A stretch of 25,690 nucleotides of DNA from SIG440 sp045532055 (GCA_045532055.1 JAZSFF010000046.1:1-25690), one strand, 5' to 3'; numbered from the stretch's first letter, positions 7,593 to 15,811 are shown. The notes: a model not told the origin generated them from the letters alone. Program-made: numbers and translations.

Positions 7593-7601
7593 TATAATAT
7601 G
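7593..7601 (-). promoter_or_regulatory. Possible sigma-E/sigma-K type -10 element of cotJ
   Basis: On the minus strand CATATTATA fits the CATAnnnTA pattern of mother-cell sigma factors, about 45 bp before the cotJA ATG. A GCATTTT upstream (7614-7620) is a possible -35 but its 12-bp spacing is short. In Bacillus cotJ is transcribed by sigma E. The match is weak and unproven. Confidence 0.35.
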
Positions 7602-7661
7602 AAAGGAATCGACAAAATGCTACAAATTGAAAATAAGTATAAGATATTGCTATTTTTTATA

Positions 7662-7689
7662 TTGACAAAAAGCGCAAAGGTGATAGAAT
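7662..7689 (+). promoter_or_regulatory. Sigma-A promoter of the MATE gene
   Basis: TTGACA at 7662-7667, 16 bp, then an extended -10 TGnTAGAAT (TAGAAT at 7684-7689). It sits 46 bp before the ATG at 7735 and is divergent from cotJ. Confidence 0.7.
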
Positions 7690-7734
7690 TAGAAAAGAAA
7701 GGCTAAAAAATTCGTGATAAGAGGCGACCATATA

Positions 7735-9105
7735 ATGAAATTCGGGACAGATTTGACAACGGGCTCAATTTTTAAAAAGTACATAATTTTTGTTATTCCA
7801 ATAATAGCATCAAGTTTTCTGCAACAGTTGTATAATGCTGCAGATACCATGGTGGTGGGAAAGTTTGCGGGAGATACTGCCCTTGCGGCTGTGGGGTCAA
7901 CCTCACATCTTACCAACCTGATACTTAATTTGTTCATTGGACTTTCTGTGGGAATCAATGTGGTATGTTCAAAGTATTACGGTGCAGAGAACAAAGAAGG
8001 ACTTAACAAAGCAATACATACATCAATCCTTCTGGGGTTGATGGTGGGGATTCCCCTTGCTTTTGTTGGTTGGTTTGGATCGGCATATTTTCTTGGACTT
8101 ATGGGGACACCTGTTGACGTAATTGATCAGGCGGCATTGTACATGAGAATATTTTTTCTGGGCGTGCCTGCTGCGTTGACGTATAACTTTGGTGCCGCAA
8201 TACTCAGGGCAGCGGGTGATACTAAACGGCCTCTCTATATACTGTCGTTTGCAGGGATTGTCAATGTGGTTTTGAACCTTGTTTGTGTGATTGTGTTTAA
8301 GTTAGGGGTTGTGGGTGTTGCATTGGGAACAATAGTATCTCAGGTGATTTCCGCAGTTGCTATAATTATTCTTTTAAAAAAGAATGATGATGAGTTTAAA
8401 CTGAGGCTTTCAAAGCTTACAATCTATAAAAAAGAACTGAAAAATATTATAAGCATAGGCATACCGTCAGGCCTTAGCGGCGTTATGTTCAGTCTTTCGA
8501 ATGTTATAATTCAATCATCGGTGAACTTCTTTGGCAAAAATGCTGTGGCAGCAAATGCTGCGGCCTCAAATATAGAAGTCTTCGGGTTCCTGTTGTTATC
8601 CGCGGCAGAACAGGCTGTTATCAGCTTTGTTGGTCAGAACATTGGGGCAAAAAAACTTGAACGAGTTGATGCAGCGGTTCGGAGTAGCTTGATTTTTGCT
8701 GGGGTATCAACGGTTTCCTTTGCTGTTATTATACTAACCTTTGGTGGGTTCTTGCTGGGGATGTTTACTGACGGGCATGAGGTGATTAAGATTGGTCTAA
8801 TGAAACTTACCATTTTGATGAGCAGTTATTTCTTGTATGTTCCAGGGCAGGTTTTAGGAGGGGCACTTAAAGGCTTGGGCAAGGCGGTATCACCTACAGT
8901 CATAAACGCGGTTTTTGTTTGTCTGTTGCGCGTCGTATGGATTTTTACAATTTTTCCATTGAGGAGAGAACTCAGAACAGTCTATTTTTCATATCCGGTG
9001 AGCTGGGGATTGACCAGTATTGCCACGATTGTCGTATACATAATGGTGCGAAAGAAAGTGTTTGAAGAAGAAAAGAAAAGATTAATGCAAAAAGATATGA
9101 TATAA
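7735..9105 (+). CDS. MATE family multidrug/sodium antiporter
   Basis: A 456-residue membrane protein with about 12 hydrophobic segments and the family's internal two-fold symmetry. The N-half begins with GSIFKKYIIFVIPIIASSFL followed by LYNAADTMVVGKFAG, and the C-half has LSNVIIQSSVNFFGKNAVAA and EQAVISFVGQNIGA. MATE transporters export cationic drugs or metabolites in exchange for Na+ or H+. The substrate cannot be told from sequence. ATG at 7735 is chosen over GTG at 7714 because AGAGGCG lies at 7720-7726 and the family's N-terminus fits. It stands alone, ending at a terminator, with its own promoter; length is normal for the family. Confidence 0.93.
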   Translation: MKFGTDLTTGSIFKKYIIFVIPIIASSFLQQLYNAADTMVVGKFAGDTALAAVGSTSHLTNLILNLFIGLSVGINVVCSKYYGAENKEGLNKAIHTSILLGLMVGIPLAFVGWFGSAYFLGLMGTPVDVIDQAALYMRIFFLGVPAALTYNFGAAILRAAGDTKRPLYILSFAGIVNVVLNLVCVIVFKLGVVGVALGTIVSQVISAVAIIILLKKNDDEFKLRLSKLTIYKKELKNIISIGIPSGLSGVMFSLSNVIIQSSVNFFGKNAVAANAAASNIEVFGFLLLSAAEQAVISFVGQNIGAKKLERVDAAVRSSLIFAGVSTVSFAVIILTFGGFLLGMFTDGHEVIKIGLMKLTILMSSYFLYVPGQVLGGALKGLGKAVSPTVINAVFVCLLRVVWIFTIFPLRRELRTVYFSYPVSWGLTSIATIVVYIMVRKKVFEEEKKRLMQKDMI

Positions 9106-9139
9106 GAAATTGCGTACAGCCTAGCTGTACGCAATTTCT
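9105..9139. terminator. Bidirectional intrinsic terminator between MATE and deacetylase
   Basis: A perfect 16-bp stem (9105-9120 and 9124-9139) with a 3-base loop. T-rich sequence follows on the plus strand, and TTTCTTATATCA follows on the minus strand. It starts at the last base of the MATE stop and serves both convergent genes. Confidence 0.8.
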
Positions 9140-9142
9140 TTG

Positions 9143-10057
9143 TTATTTAAGCAGAGCCGCTGCCGATTTTTTTGGCGTCCTGAGGTAACGTTTCATCATA
9201 TAAAGACATTCAGGGTCACGGGATATATGATTCATCCCGCTTTCGCAGGAGAGTGAGGCTTTGAAACCCATCTCCTTTATTATATCAAAAGAATCGTTGC
9301 TTACGCTGCCGAAGGGATATGTGAAGGTGGTGGGTGTATAGTTTGTATTGCTGGTGAATGCGTCCTGCATTTTTCCTAAATCTGTAGTTAGTGTTGCCTT
9401 GTAGTCGGCAAGGGATTCACCACGTTTTTTCTTTGTGCCGTTTCGCCCCTTATCGGTGGTGTGAAGATTGTAGGAATGGTTCTGGAACTCAACCAGCCCT
9501 GACTTCATCATTTCTTTTATATCAGGCCATGTTACATGGGAATATGACGGGTTTTCGTCAGGAGATTTGGTATATAGGTCTGTATAGTACCCTATAATTG
9601 AAATGACGGCTTTAGTGTTATATTTTTGAAGCAGAGGAAAAGCGTAGGCAAAGTTGTTAAAATATCCGTCATCAAAGGTCAGGACAACAGGTTTATCAGG
9701 CAGGTCGCATTTGCCCATGGTGTAGTTTATGAGGTCCTGCATAACTATTGTGGTGTATCCGTTTTCTGAGAGAAACTTAAGGTCTTCCTCAAATGCTGAC
9801 TCTGAAATTATGTAGTCTCCATGTGCATTGCTGCTGCGAAAAATATTGTGATACATCAGTATGGGGACATCAATTTCCGGTTCTTTGTTTGAATCAAAGA
9901 GCAATGCAGAACTTTGCGGGGTTGAATTCTCGGCAGTCTGGATTGCGGTGGTGGGAGCAGCAGGGGTTTCATAAATCCGTATTATACCAATGCTGACCAG
10001 AGATACAACAATAATTGCAAGGTAGTATATGATTGTTTTCATTTTTATAACATACAT
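9143..10057 (-). CDS. Membrane-anchored polysaccharide deacetylase (NodB domain, CE4)
   Basis: A 304-residue protein with an uncleaved-looking N-terminal membrane segment (about residues 8-27), a low-complexity Thr/Pro/Ser linker, then a NodB-type domain. Motif 1 is LTFDDGY (Asp129, Asp130), motif 2 is HSYNLH (His194, His199 for the metal) and motif 3 is TYPFG (247-250). Such enzymes remove N-acetyl groups from peptidoglycan or other cell-surface glycans outside the membrane. The catalytic base and metal triad are present, so activity is expected; the substrate is unknown. AAAGGAAA precedes the ATG at 10057. It follows the M23 peptidase gene by 15 bp, suggesting a shared cell-wall role and transcript. 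Confidence 0.92.
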   Translation of the reverse strand: MYVIKMKTIIYYLAIIVVSLVSIGIIRIYETPAAPTTAIQTAENSTPQSSALLFDSNKEPEIDVPILMYHNIFRSSNAHGDYIISESAFEEDLKFLSENGYTTIVMQDLINYTMGKCDLPDKPVVLTFDDGYFNNFAYAFPLLQKYNTKAVISIIGYYTDLYTKSPDENPSYSHVTWPDIKEMMKSGLVEFQNHSYNLHTTDKGRNGTKKKRGESLADYKATLTTDLGKMQDAFTSNTNYTPTTFTYPFGSVSNDSFDIIKEMGFKASLSCESGMNHISRDPECLYMMKRYLRTPKKSAAALLK

Positions 10058-10072
10058 AAAGGGTTTCCTTTC

Positions 10073-11137
10073 TTATTCCATATTTTCAACTGATGTCTCA
10101 AAGAAATCGTATTTTCGTCGTTTTTCACCGGTCAATTCCTCTTTTACAACTTCAGAACAGTTTTGCGATAAAAATTTTGTGATTTCATAGCAATCAATCC
10201 ATATTTCTCCGTTGCCGTCTTTTTGGGATTCGTCAAATATAAGCTGGATGCCAAAATGCAGATGGGGTGTATCGATGTTGTTTACGTTTTCCTTTGCGCT
10301 ATATCCCGTCATTCCCAGATATCCTATCACATCACCGGCTTTGACGGTATGGCCTATGGACAGGTCCTGAGGATAGGGGTGGTTTTTGCGAAGATGTGCA
10401 TAATAATAGTATCTTTTTTTGTCAAAGCTTCGGATTCCAAGCCGCCATCCACCGTATTGGTTCCAACCAATGGCTTCAACAATACCGCTTTCCACCGCTA
10501 TTATAGGTGTGCCTATGTTGCCCATCATATCATGGCCCAAATGCTTTCTCTTGTAACCGTATGAACGGCTTGCGCCAAAATCGTCATAATGGGAATATCC
10601 ATAATTCTTTGCGATGGGCGAAAAGCCTTTGAGACCATATTTTTTGACCCATATAATTTCACCATCATCGGATTTTTCCTGAACTTGATATTCACCCAAC
10701 AATTCGCCCAAAACGGCACTGTATGCCTCGTGATAATAAGAATAGTATTTCATATCACGGGTGACATCTTCTATTTTTTCGCCTTTTTTTATGCGGTCAG
10801 CAAGTGCGGTCAGGTCGGCTTGTCGGAATGATGAAAAGTCACCGCCATATTTTACACCAAGGACTGCAAGAAGTTCAATCCAGTCAAGAGGAGTATCTGT
10901 TTCGCGACTTTCAATATCCATCTTCATGGTGGCGGTCATAGCGGAGGATGTAACCTTGAAATCAACCCACTTTATAAAATCTTTCTGTGCTTGGGAATAA
11001 GACTTTGTTTCAGGGACAGTATCTTTGGTGGTATCAATGCTGATGTTGCGAAAAATCCCGTAGGTTGTTCCCGACAGGATGATAATCACTAAAAAAATAA
11101 TAAGAAAGGTTCGGTTCAGCCGAAATGAAATAAACAT
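10073..11137 (-). CDS. Membrane-anchored M23 (LytM-like) metallopeptidase
   Basis: The 354-residue protein has an N-terminal transmembrane segment (about residues 9-26), a 150-residue linker region, and a C-terminal M23 domain. The domain has HLGHDMMG (His199, His202 and Asp203; HxxxD zinc site) and HLHFG (His292, His294). M23 enzymes cut peptide cross-links of peptidoglycan; in spore formers such proteins can also be scaffold partners (SpoIIQ-like), but the zinc residues here appear intact. An upstream extension to 11275 is open but overlaps the previous gene. ATG at 11137 is chosen because GGGAGGGG lies 7 bp before it and the membrane segment follows directly. That ribosome binding site lies inside a long hairpin. 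Confidence 0.9.
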   Translation of the reverse strand: MFISFRLNRTFLIIFLVIIILSGTTYGIFRNISIDTTKDTVPETKSYSQAQKDFIKWVDFKVTSSAMTATMKMDIESRETDTPLDWIELLAVLGVKYGGDFSSFRQADLTALADRIKKGEKIEDVTRDMKYYSYYHEAYSAVLGELLGEYQVQEKSDDGEIIWVKKYGLKGFSPIAKNYGYSHYDDFGASRSYGYKRKHLGHDMMGNIGTPIIAVESGIVEAIGWNQYGGWRLGIRSFDKKRYYYYAHLRKNHPYPQDLSIGHTVKAGDVIGYLGMTGYSAKENVNNIDTPHLHFGIQLIFDESQKDGNGEIWIDCYEITKFLSQNCSEVVKEELTGEKRRKYDFFETSVENME

Positions 11138-11140
11138 AAG

Positions 11141-11175
11141 AAAACCCCTCCCATACATTTTATGGAAAGGGTTTT
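11141..11175 (-). promoter_or_regulatory. Hairpin holding the ribosome binding site of the M23 gene
   Basis: On the minus-strand RNA, 11175-11161 pairs with 11155-11141: 15 pairs with two G-U wobbles and a 5-base loop. The right arm contains GGGAGGGG, the Shine-Dalgarno sequence, and the ATG follows three bases later. It may lower translation of the peptidase or act as a leaky terminator for the CpXC gene. Confidence 0.6.
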
Positions 11176-11198
11176 TGAAATATAACCAGATTGTTTGT

Positions 11199-11837
11199 CT
11201 ATTTATCCCCAGACTCAAATCCGCTTTGCAGAACATCAATAGCCCAAAGCCTGTTGATTTCTGAATGATTGGCAAATTTTTCGGCAGAATCTTTGAATTG
11301 TGCTTCTATCGTCTCATACACCTGCATGGAAAGCATAGCACGGCAGTTTTGAGCATTGTCGGTAATGATGAAAAACATCAGATTGTTTTCTTCAAAATTT
11401 CTTCCGCCATAGTATATGCCAAGGATGTTTGATCCTGGACGTTCGTCCTCAAACTGGTCCTCCAGCATAATCTTGTAAAGTTCCACAACCTTATCGTCAA
11501 TTCCGTCCTCGAGCAATGCGATTTTTTCAACAAATTCATTGATTGAACGTACAACCCTCATGGTATAGCCATCCACTGACAGAATTGATGTATTTGTGTC
11601 ACCGGAATCTGAAACAAGAGCGATGATGTATTTGTTCGCAGAATCCGTATAGGTGCAGTCATATGCAACAAGAATTTCCTCGCCACAAAGAGGACAAGTG
11701 AATTTAAAGATACTGCGGTCAAATATATCGTTTTTTAAATCTGGATGTTCGGTTATATCAATTGAAGAATATATTTTGAATTGACTGTCCTCAAAACATG
11801 CAGGGCAGTTTACGGTTATGTTTTTTTGTTGTGTCAT
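11199..11837 (-). CDS. CpXC domain protein, function unknown
   Basis: A 212-residue soluble protein whose N-terminal part matches the CpXC family: NCPACFEDSQFKIYSSIDIT with CPAC, then FTCPLCGEEILVAYDCTYTD with CPLC. The two CPxC pairs probably bind one zinc. The rest (about 85-212) has no motif that I recognise. The family's function is unknown to me beyond the zinc-ribbon-like start. The gene lies 17 bp downstream of metA and 61 bp upstream of the M23 gene on the same strand, so it may be part of their transcript. The N-terminus MTQQKNITVNCPAC fits the family well. Confidence 0.8.
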   Translation of the reverse strand: MTQQKNITVNCPACFEDSQFKIYSSIDITEHPDLKNDIFDRSIFKFTCPLCGEEILVAYDCTYTDSANKYIIALVSDSGDTNTSILSVDGYTMRVVRSINEFVEKIALLEDGIDDKVVELYKIMLEDQFEDERPGSNILGIYYGGRNFEENNLMFFIITDNAQNCRAMLSMQVYETIEAQFKDSAEKFANHSEINRLWAIDVLQSGFESGDK

Positions 11838-11854
11838 ATGTGTGACCTCGTTTG

Positions 11855-12778
11855 TTATTTTATTGTTTTGATGTCATAAGGTGTTGTCTGGTATACAAAA
11901 TAGTTCAGCCAGTTGGAATACAGAAGATTTGCGTGAGAACGCCACTTCACCATGGGCTCTTTTGCGGGGTCATCATCCGGAAAGTAGTTTTTGGGAACCT
12001 TTATGGGGAGACCCTTTGCTACGTCACGTTCATATTCGCCCTTTAGGGTGCTTGCATCATATTCTGAGTGTCCTGTAATGAAAAATCTGCGTTCATTTTT
12101 GTCGGTGATTATATAAACACCGGCTTCTTTTGATGAAGCAAGAATTTCAAGAGCGGGGACATTGTTGATATCTTCTTCGGCTGTATAGGTATGACGTGAA
12201 TGGGGAACAAAAAAGGTGTCATCAAATCCGCGGAGAAGGATTTTGTGTTTCTTTTCGGGCACAACTGTATGCTCAAAAACACCAAACATCTTTTCGGACA
12301 AAGAGCGTTTAGGGACACCATAATGGTAATAAAGTGCAGCTTGTGCCCCCCAACAGATGTGGAAAGTGGAGGTTACATTGGTCTTTGACCACTCCATGAT
12401 TTCGCAAAGCTCTTGCCAGTAATCCACTTCCTCAAACTCCATGTTTTCAACGGGTGCTCCGGTAATAATAAGACCGTCGAACTTATTATCTTTGATGTCG
12501 TCAAAAGTCTTATAGAATGTTTCAATATGACTTTTTGAGGTGTTTTTTGATATGTGTGTCTTTGTATTGATGAACTGAACATTTATCTGGAGAGGAGTGT
12601 TGCCCAAAACCCTCAAAAGCTGAGTTTCGGTCTCGATTTTTGTGGGCATAAGATTAAGTACAGCAATCTCAAGGGGCCTGATGTCCTGTGTCATAGCCCG
12701 TGTTTCGGTAATTACAAATATGTTTTCGTTGTTCAAAATCTCAATTGCAGGAAGCGAGTCTGAAACTTTAATCGGCAT
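11855..12778 (-). CDS. metAA: Homoserine O-acetyltransferase (MetA family)
   Basis: This enzyme acylates homoserine in the first committed step of methionine synthesis. The 307-residue protein has the full MetA layout: the start MPIKVSDSLPA, LNLMPTKIETETQLLR, the catalytic Cys142 in TFHICWGAQA, and His237 and Glu239 in TGHSEYD. Residue 111, in TGAPVENMEF, is Glu. In the family Glu111 goes with acetyl-CoA use and Gly111 with succinyl-CoA, so acetylation is the likely reaction. GGATGGTGAT precedes the ATG. A clear sigma-A promoter lies 40 bp upstream; the short leader has no room for a SAM riboswitch or T-box, so methionine control would have to work otherwise. Confidence 0.96.
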   Translation of the reverse strand: MPIKVSDSLPAIEILNNENIFVITETRAMTQDIRPLEIAVLNLMPTKIETETQLLRVLGNTPLQINVQFINTKTHISKNTSKSHIETFYKTFDDIKDNKFDGLIITGAPVENMEFEEVDYWQELCEIMEWSKTNVTSTFHICWGAQAALYYHYGVPKRSLSEKMFGVFEHTVVPEKKHKILLRGFDDTFFVPHSRHTYTAEEDINNVPALEILASSKEAGVYIITDKNERRFFITGHSEYDASTLKGEYERDVAKGLPIKVPKNYFPDDDPAKEPMVKWRSHANLLYSNWLNYFVYQTTPYDIKTIK

Positions 12779-12820
12779 AATATCACCATCCTGTGGTTAA
12801 AATAAAAAATAATCAAATTC

Positions 12821-12849
12821 AGTATATCACAGTTATCAAAATATATCAA
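12821..12849 (-). promoter_or_regulatory. Sigma-A promoter of metA
   Basis: On the minus strand TTGATA (12849-12844), a 17-bp spacer, and TATACT (12826-12821) with an extended-10 TG. The start site would be about 12814, giving a leader of only about 35 bases. Confidence 0.75.
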
Positions 12850-12878
12850 CAAAAAAATAAGGGAGAGAAAAGAGAAAA

Positions 12879-13547
12879 ATGTCAGAAAACAAAAATGACG
12901 AAAAATTTGAACAAATAAAGGATATGGGCGGTGTCCATGTAAAGAATTCAAGGATGAATATATATTGCCTAAGTATTGTAGGACAGATTGAGGGGCATAC
13001 AAATCTGCCCTCTGATACCAAGACCACCAAGTATGAACATGTCATTCCCAAACTTGTGGAGATTGAACAGAACGAGGACATTGACGGATTGCTTATTATG
13101 CTCAATACCGTAGGCGGTGATGTTGAGGCTGGTCTTGCTATATCAGAAATGATTGCCAGCATGAAAAAACCCACGGTGTCAATTGTTCTGGGCGGTGGTC
13201 ACAGCATAGGTGTGCCGTTGGCAGTGTCTGCCAAGCATTCATTCATTGTGCCCTCTGCCACAATGACCATTCACCCAATAAGAACAAGCGGGGTTATCAT
13301 TGGTGTGTATCAAATGTTTGAATACCTTACAAAGGTGCAGGAACGGGTTATAGATTTTGTGGAGCGGAATTCAAAAATCAAGGCGGATGAACTGCGTGAA
13401 ATTATGCTGGAGACAGATGAAATTGCAAATGATGTGGGGACCATCCTTTTTGGTGAAGAAGCGGTAAACTGCGGACTTATTGACAGTGTAGGCGGACTTT
13501 CGGATGCTATTGAAGTTTTATGCCAAATGAAAGAAAAAAATAAATAA
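12879..13547 (+). CDS. ClpP-family serine protease, TepA-like
   Basis: The 222-residue protein is a ClpP/crotonase-fold protease of the TepA (YmfB) group. The nucleophile is Ser109 in GGGHSIGVPL and the histidine is His132 in TMTIHPIRTSG; the acid is probably an Asp near 187 in EIANDVG. The GGD motif (79-81) after NTVGG marks the oxyanion region. TepA in Bacillus was linked to protein export and to degrading small acid-soluble spore proteins at germination. It stands alone, divergent from metA by 100 bp, with AGGGAGAG before the ATG. The TepA assignment follows from length and the HSIG motif and is fairly sure. Confidence 0.85.
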   Translation: MSENKNDEKFEQIKDMGGVHVKNSRMNIYCLSIVGQIEGHTNLPSDTKTTKYEHVIPKLVEIEQNEDIDGLLIMLNTVGGDVEAGLAISEMIASMKKPTVSIVLGGGHSIGVPLAVSAKHSFIVPSATMTIHPIRTSGVIIGVYQMFEYLTKVQERVIDFVERNSKIKADELREIMLETDEIANDVGTILFGEEAVNCGLIDSVGGLSDAIEVLCQMKEKNK

Positions 13548-13612
13548 TTTTGCTCAAAGCTACTGATTGCAAGGGGTACAGAAGTTTTCAAAATATAAGT
13601 AAAAATTTATGC

Positions 13613-13641
13613 TTGACATAAATAAAAAAAGCCGTTATAAT
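13613..13641 (+). promoter_or_regulatory. Consensus sigma-A promoter of rpsU
   Basis: TTGACA (13613-13618), exactly 17 bp, TATAAT (13636-13641): a full consensus match, fitting a highly expressed ribosomal gene. The leader to the ATG at 13725 is about 75 bases. Confidence 0.88.
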
Positions 13642-13724
13642 TGATAAGGTAGAATTTTTTAAAAACTTATTTGACACCAAAGAATCCACATTTCCAATTC
13701 ATTTTGGAGGGAGGGAAATCAGTA

Positions 13725-13901
13725 ATGGCTGAAATCAGAGTTAAGGATAACGAATCATTAGATAGTGCACTTCGCCGTTTTAAACGTTCATGTGCGAAGG
13801 CAGGTGTTTTGTCAGAAGTTAGAAAAAGGGAACATTATGAGAAACCCAGTGTAAAACGTAAGAAGAAATCAGAAGCTGCAAGAAAACGCAAGTTCAGATA
13901 A
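13725..13901 (+). CDS. rpsU: 30S ribosomal protein S21
   Basis: A 58-residue basic protein with the S21 pattern: MAEIRVKDNESLDSALRRFK, then a SCAKAGVLSEVRKREHYEKP stretch and a C-terminal run of Lys/Arg (VKRKKKSEAARKRKFR). S21 sits on the 30S platform near the anti-Shine-Dalgarno end of 16S rRNA. The ATG at 13725 is set by GGAGGGAGG at 13706-13714; an upstream in-frame ATG at 13671 lies inside the leader and gives no family match. A consensus promoter and a terminator bracket the gene, with yqeY directly after, the common Firmicute order. Confidence 0.97.
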   Translation: MAEIRVKDNESLDSALRRFKRSCAKAGVLSEVRKREHYEKPSVKRKKKSEAARKRKFR

Positions 13902-13920
13902 TTTTTACAGTTTATTTTGA

Positions 13921-13954
13921 GTCGCCGTCAAATGCTGATGGCGACTTTGTTTTT
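13921..13954 (+). terminator. Intrinsic terminator after rpsU
   Basis: GTCGCCGTCA (13921-13930) pairs with TGATGGCGAC (13936-13945) with one G-T wobble and a short loop, followed by TTTGTTTTT. It lies between rpsU and yqeY, so some readthrough or a second promoter would feed yqeY. Confidence 0.8.
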
Positions 13955-13986
13955 AGAAAAAATCAAAGCAAAGGAGTGCTTTAGTA

Positions 13987-14430
13987 ATGGGACTTAAAGA
14001 AACATTGATGCAGGATTTAAAGGACGCAATGAAAGAAAAAGACACAATCAGAAAGAACACTGTTCAGATGATACGTTCAGCAATTTTGCAGTTCGAGAAG
14101 GATAATCTTACAGAGCTTGACGAAGAGGGCATAATTGAAGTTATTGCCAAGGAACTCAAAAAACGTCGTGATGTATTGCCTGAGTATGAAAAAAGCGGCA
14201 GAGACGATTTGATTGCAGATATAAAGCGCGAGATTGAAATCTTGCTGGCTTATCTCCCAAAACAGCTCACCAAGGAAGAGCTTGAAGTGATTGTTGCCGA
14301 GGCAATAGAGACAACAGGTGCCGCATCAATGAAAGATATGGGCAAGATTATGGGTGTTGTTATGCCCAAAGTAAAGGGCAGAGCCGACGGAAAAATGATA
14401 AACGAAATAGTGAAAGCAAAACTTTCATAA
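13987..14430 (+). CDS. yqeY: GatB/YqeY domain protein
   Basis: A 147-residue protein of the YqeY family, which shares the C-terminal helical tRNA-binding fold of GatB, the amidotransferase subunit. It starts MGLKETLMQDLKDAMKEKDT and has the family motifs LPEYEKSGR, EIEILLAYLPKQL and the tail MGVVMPKVKGRADG. The exact role is not established; a link to tRNA metabolism is inferred from the domain and from sitting next to rpsU in many genomes. AAAGGAG lies about 9 bp before the ATG. yqeG starts 15 bp after its stop, so the two are probably one unit. Confidence 0.94.
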   Translation: MGLKETLMQDLKDAMKEKDTIRKNTVQMIRSAILQFEKDNLTELDEEGIIEVIAKELKKRRDVLPEYEKSGRDDLIADIKREIEILLAYLPKQLTKEELEVIVAEAIETTGAASMKDMGKIMGVVMPKVKGRADGKMINEIVKAKLS

Positions 14431-14445
14431 ATGAGGGTTTGACAA

Positions 14446-14934
14446 ATGAGTAATATATTTTTGCCCAAAACTTTTGTTAATACTGTTTTTGATATTGATA
14501 TCCAAAAACTAAAGAATGAGGGCGTAAAGGCGTTTATATTCGATATTGACAACACCCTGGCAACTTATGCTATGCCTATACCTGATGAAAGGACGGCGCT
14601 TTGGATAAAGGGACTGAAAGATGCGGGGTTTGGGGTATATCTTATCTCAAACAACAACTCCAAAAGGGTGAAGACTTTTGCAGAAAGTGTGGACACGGAA
14701 TATTTTGCAAGGGCATTAAAGCCTTGCAGTTACTTTTTGAAAAAGGCATGTAGCAATATGGGAGTGTTGCCAAAAGAAACTGCCCTGGTTGGTGACCAGC
14801 TTTTTACGGACGTATGGGGTGGCAATTATCTGAAAATGAATACCATATTGGTGAATCCTATCTCCGAGGTGGAAGATGGCTTTGTAAAGTTTAAACGAAA
14901 GTTTGAGAGGGCAATACTTAAAAATATGAAATAA
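14446..14934 (+). CDS. yqeG: YqeG family HAD IIIA-type phosphatase
   Basis: A 162-residue HAD-fold protein. Motif I is FDIDNTLA (nucleophile Asp and general acid Asp), motif II ISNNNSKR, and motif IV GDQLFTDVWGGN. These are the marks of the YqeG group, which resembles phosphatidylglycerophosphate phosphatases (PGP phosphatase, Pgp/GEP4 type). Dephosphorylation of PGP in phospholipid synthesis is possible, but the substrate is not shown by sequence. The ribosome binding site is only GAGGG. It lies between yqeY and nfo with gaps of 15 and 19 bp, suggesting a shared transcript. Confidence 0.92.
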   Translation: MSNIFLPKTFVNTVFDIDIQKLKNEGVKAFIFDIDNTLATYAMPIPDERTALWIKGLKDAGFGVYLISNNNSKRVKTFAESVDTEYFARALKPCSYFLKKACSNMGVLPKETALVGDQLFTDVWGGNYLKMNTILVNPISEVEDGFVKFKRKFERAILKNMK

Positions 14935-14953
14935 GGGATATGGAGTGATTTTT

Positions 14954-15811
14954 GTGGGTGCATTGTTTGGCCCTGCAGGCAACTGTGAGGCATTTTATGA
15001 AGCAAAGCACAAGTCATCTCTGGAAGCACCCTTGTGGGTTTCAGAAAACGGACTTGGTGCATACGAATATCAATGCGGAAAGGGCGTCAAAATTTCTGAC
15101 GAGGCCGCCAAAAAACTTGGCAAAAATGCAGCCGAATACGAAATTGCTCTGTCTGTACACGCTCCGTATTATATAAGCCTTTCCTCGGTTGATGAAGAAA
15201 AACGTGACAAGAGTATAGACTATATCCTAAAAACGCTGTATATAGCAAAATGCATGGGTGCGAAAAGAATAGTTGTTCACTCGGGTTCTTGCGGCGATAT
15301 CACAAGGCGTGAGGCGTTGGCTCTTGCAAAAGACACCTTGAGTCGTGCGGTTGCAGCGGCGGATGCTGCGGGTTATGGTAACATAAGCATTTGTCCCGAA
15401 ACCATGGGCAAGGTAAAACAGCTTGGAACGGTTGAAGAGGTTTGTGAACTTTGCAAAATTGATGAACGGCTTATACCAACCATTGACTTTGGTCATGTGA
15501 ATTCCCAGACCCTTGGGGGACTCAAAACGATAGAAGATTTTGAAAAGGTTTTTGATACAATCCACAAACATCTTGGCGAATATCGCTTAAAGAACTTTCA
15601 TGCACACTACAGCAGGATTGAATATACTAACAGCGGCGAGAAGAAACATCATAGGTTTGACGAGACAGAATTTGAACCGGAATTTACACCTATTGCGGAG
15701 ATTGTGGCAAAACGTGACCTGTCACCCATTATAATTTGCGAATCAAGGGGTTCGCAAACTCGTGATGCTGTGGCAATTCAGGAGATTTACAGGGGGATGA
15801 AAAATGACTAA
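14954..15811 (+). CDS. nfo: Endonuclease IV family AP endonuclease (TIM barrel)
   Basis: A 285-residue TIM-barrel protein. The start ALFGPAGNCEAFYEAKHKSS is typical for a Firmicute branch of endonuclease IV; metal-site motifs include SVHAPYYISL, VVHSGS, CPETMG, TIDFGHVN and NFHAHYS, and ICESRG near the end. Endonuclease IV cuts 5' to abasic sites using three zinc ions. The branch is more distant from the classical enzyme, so a related sugar-isomerase-like function is not excluded. GTG at 14954 is chosen over GTG at 14945: GGAG at 14942-14945 lies 8 bp before it. The stop overlaps pepQ by 8 bp. Confidence 0.85.
   Translation: MGALFGPAGNCEAFYEAKHKSSLEAPLWVSENGLGAYEYQCGKGVKISDEAAKKLGKNAAEYEIALSVHAPYYISLSSVDEEKRDKSIDYILKTLYIAKCMGAKRIVVHSGSCGDITRREALALAKDTLSRAVAAADAAGYGNISICPETMGKVKQLGTVEEVCELCKIDERLIPTIDFGHVNSQTLGGLKTIEDFEKVFDTIHKHLGEYRLKNFHAHYSRIEYTNSGEKKHHRFDETEFEPEFTPIAEIVAKRDLSPIIICESRGSQTRDAVAIQEIYRGMKND

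Noticed and set aside
10223..10564. Plus-strand ORFs inside the M23 and deacetylase genes
   Set aside because: They lie opposite well-supported conserved genes, have no ribosome binding sites and give no recognisable protein.
12783..12850. SAM riboswitch or T-box before metA
   Set aside because: The promoter places the start about 35 bases before the ATG, too short for either element, and no conserved core is seen.
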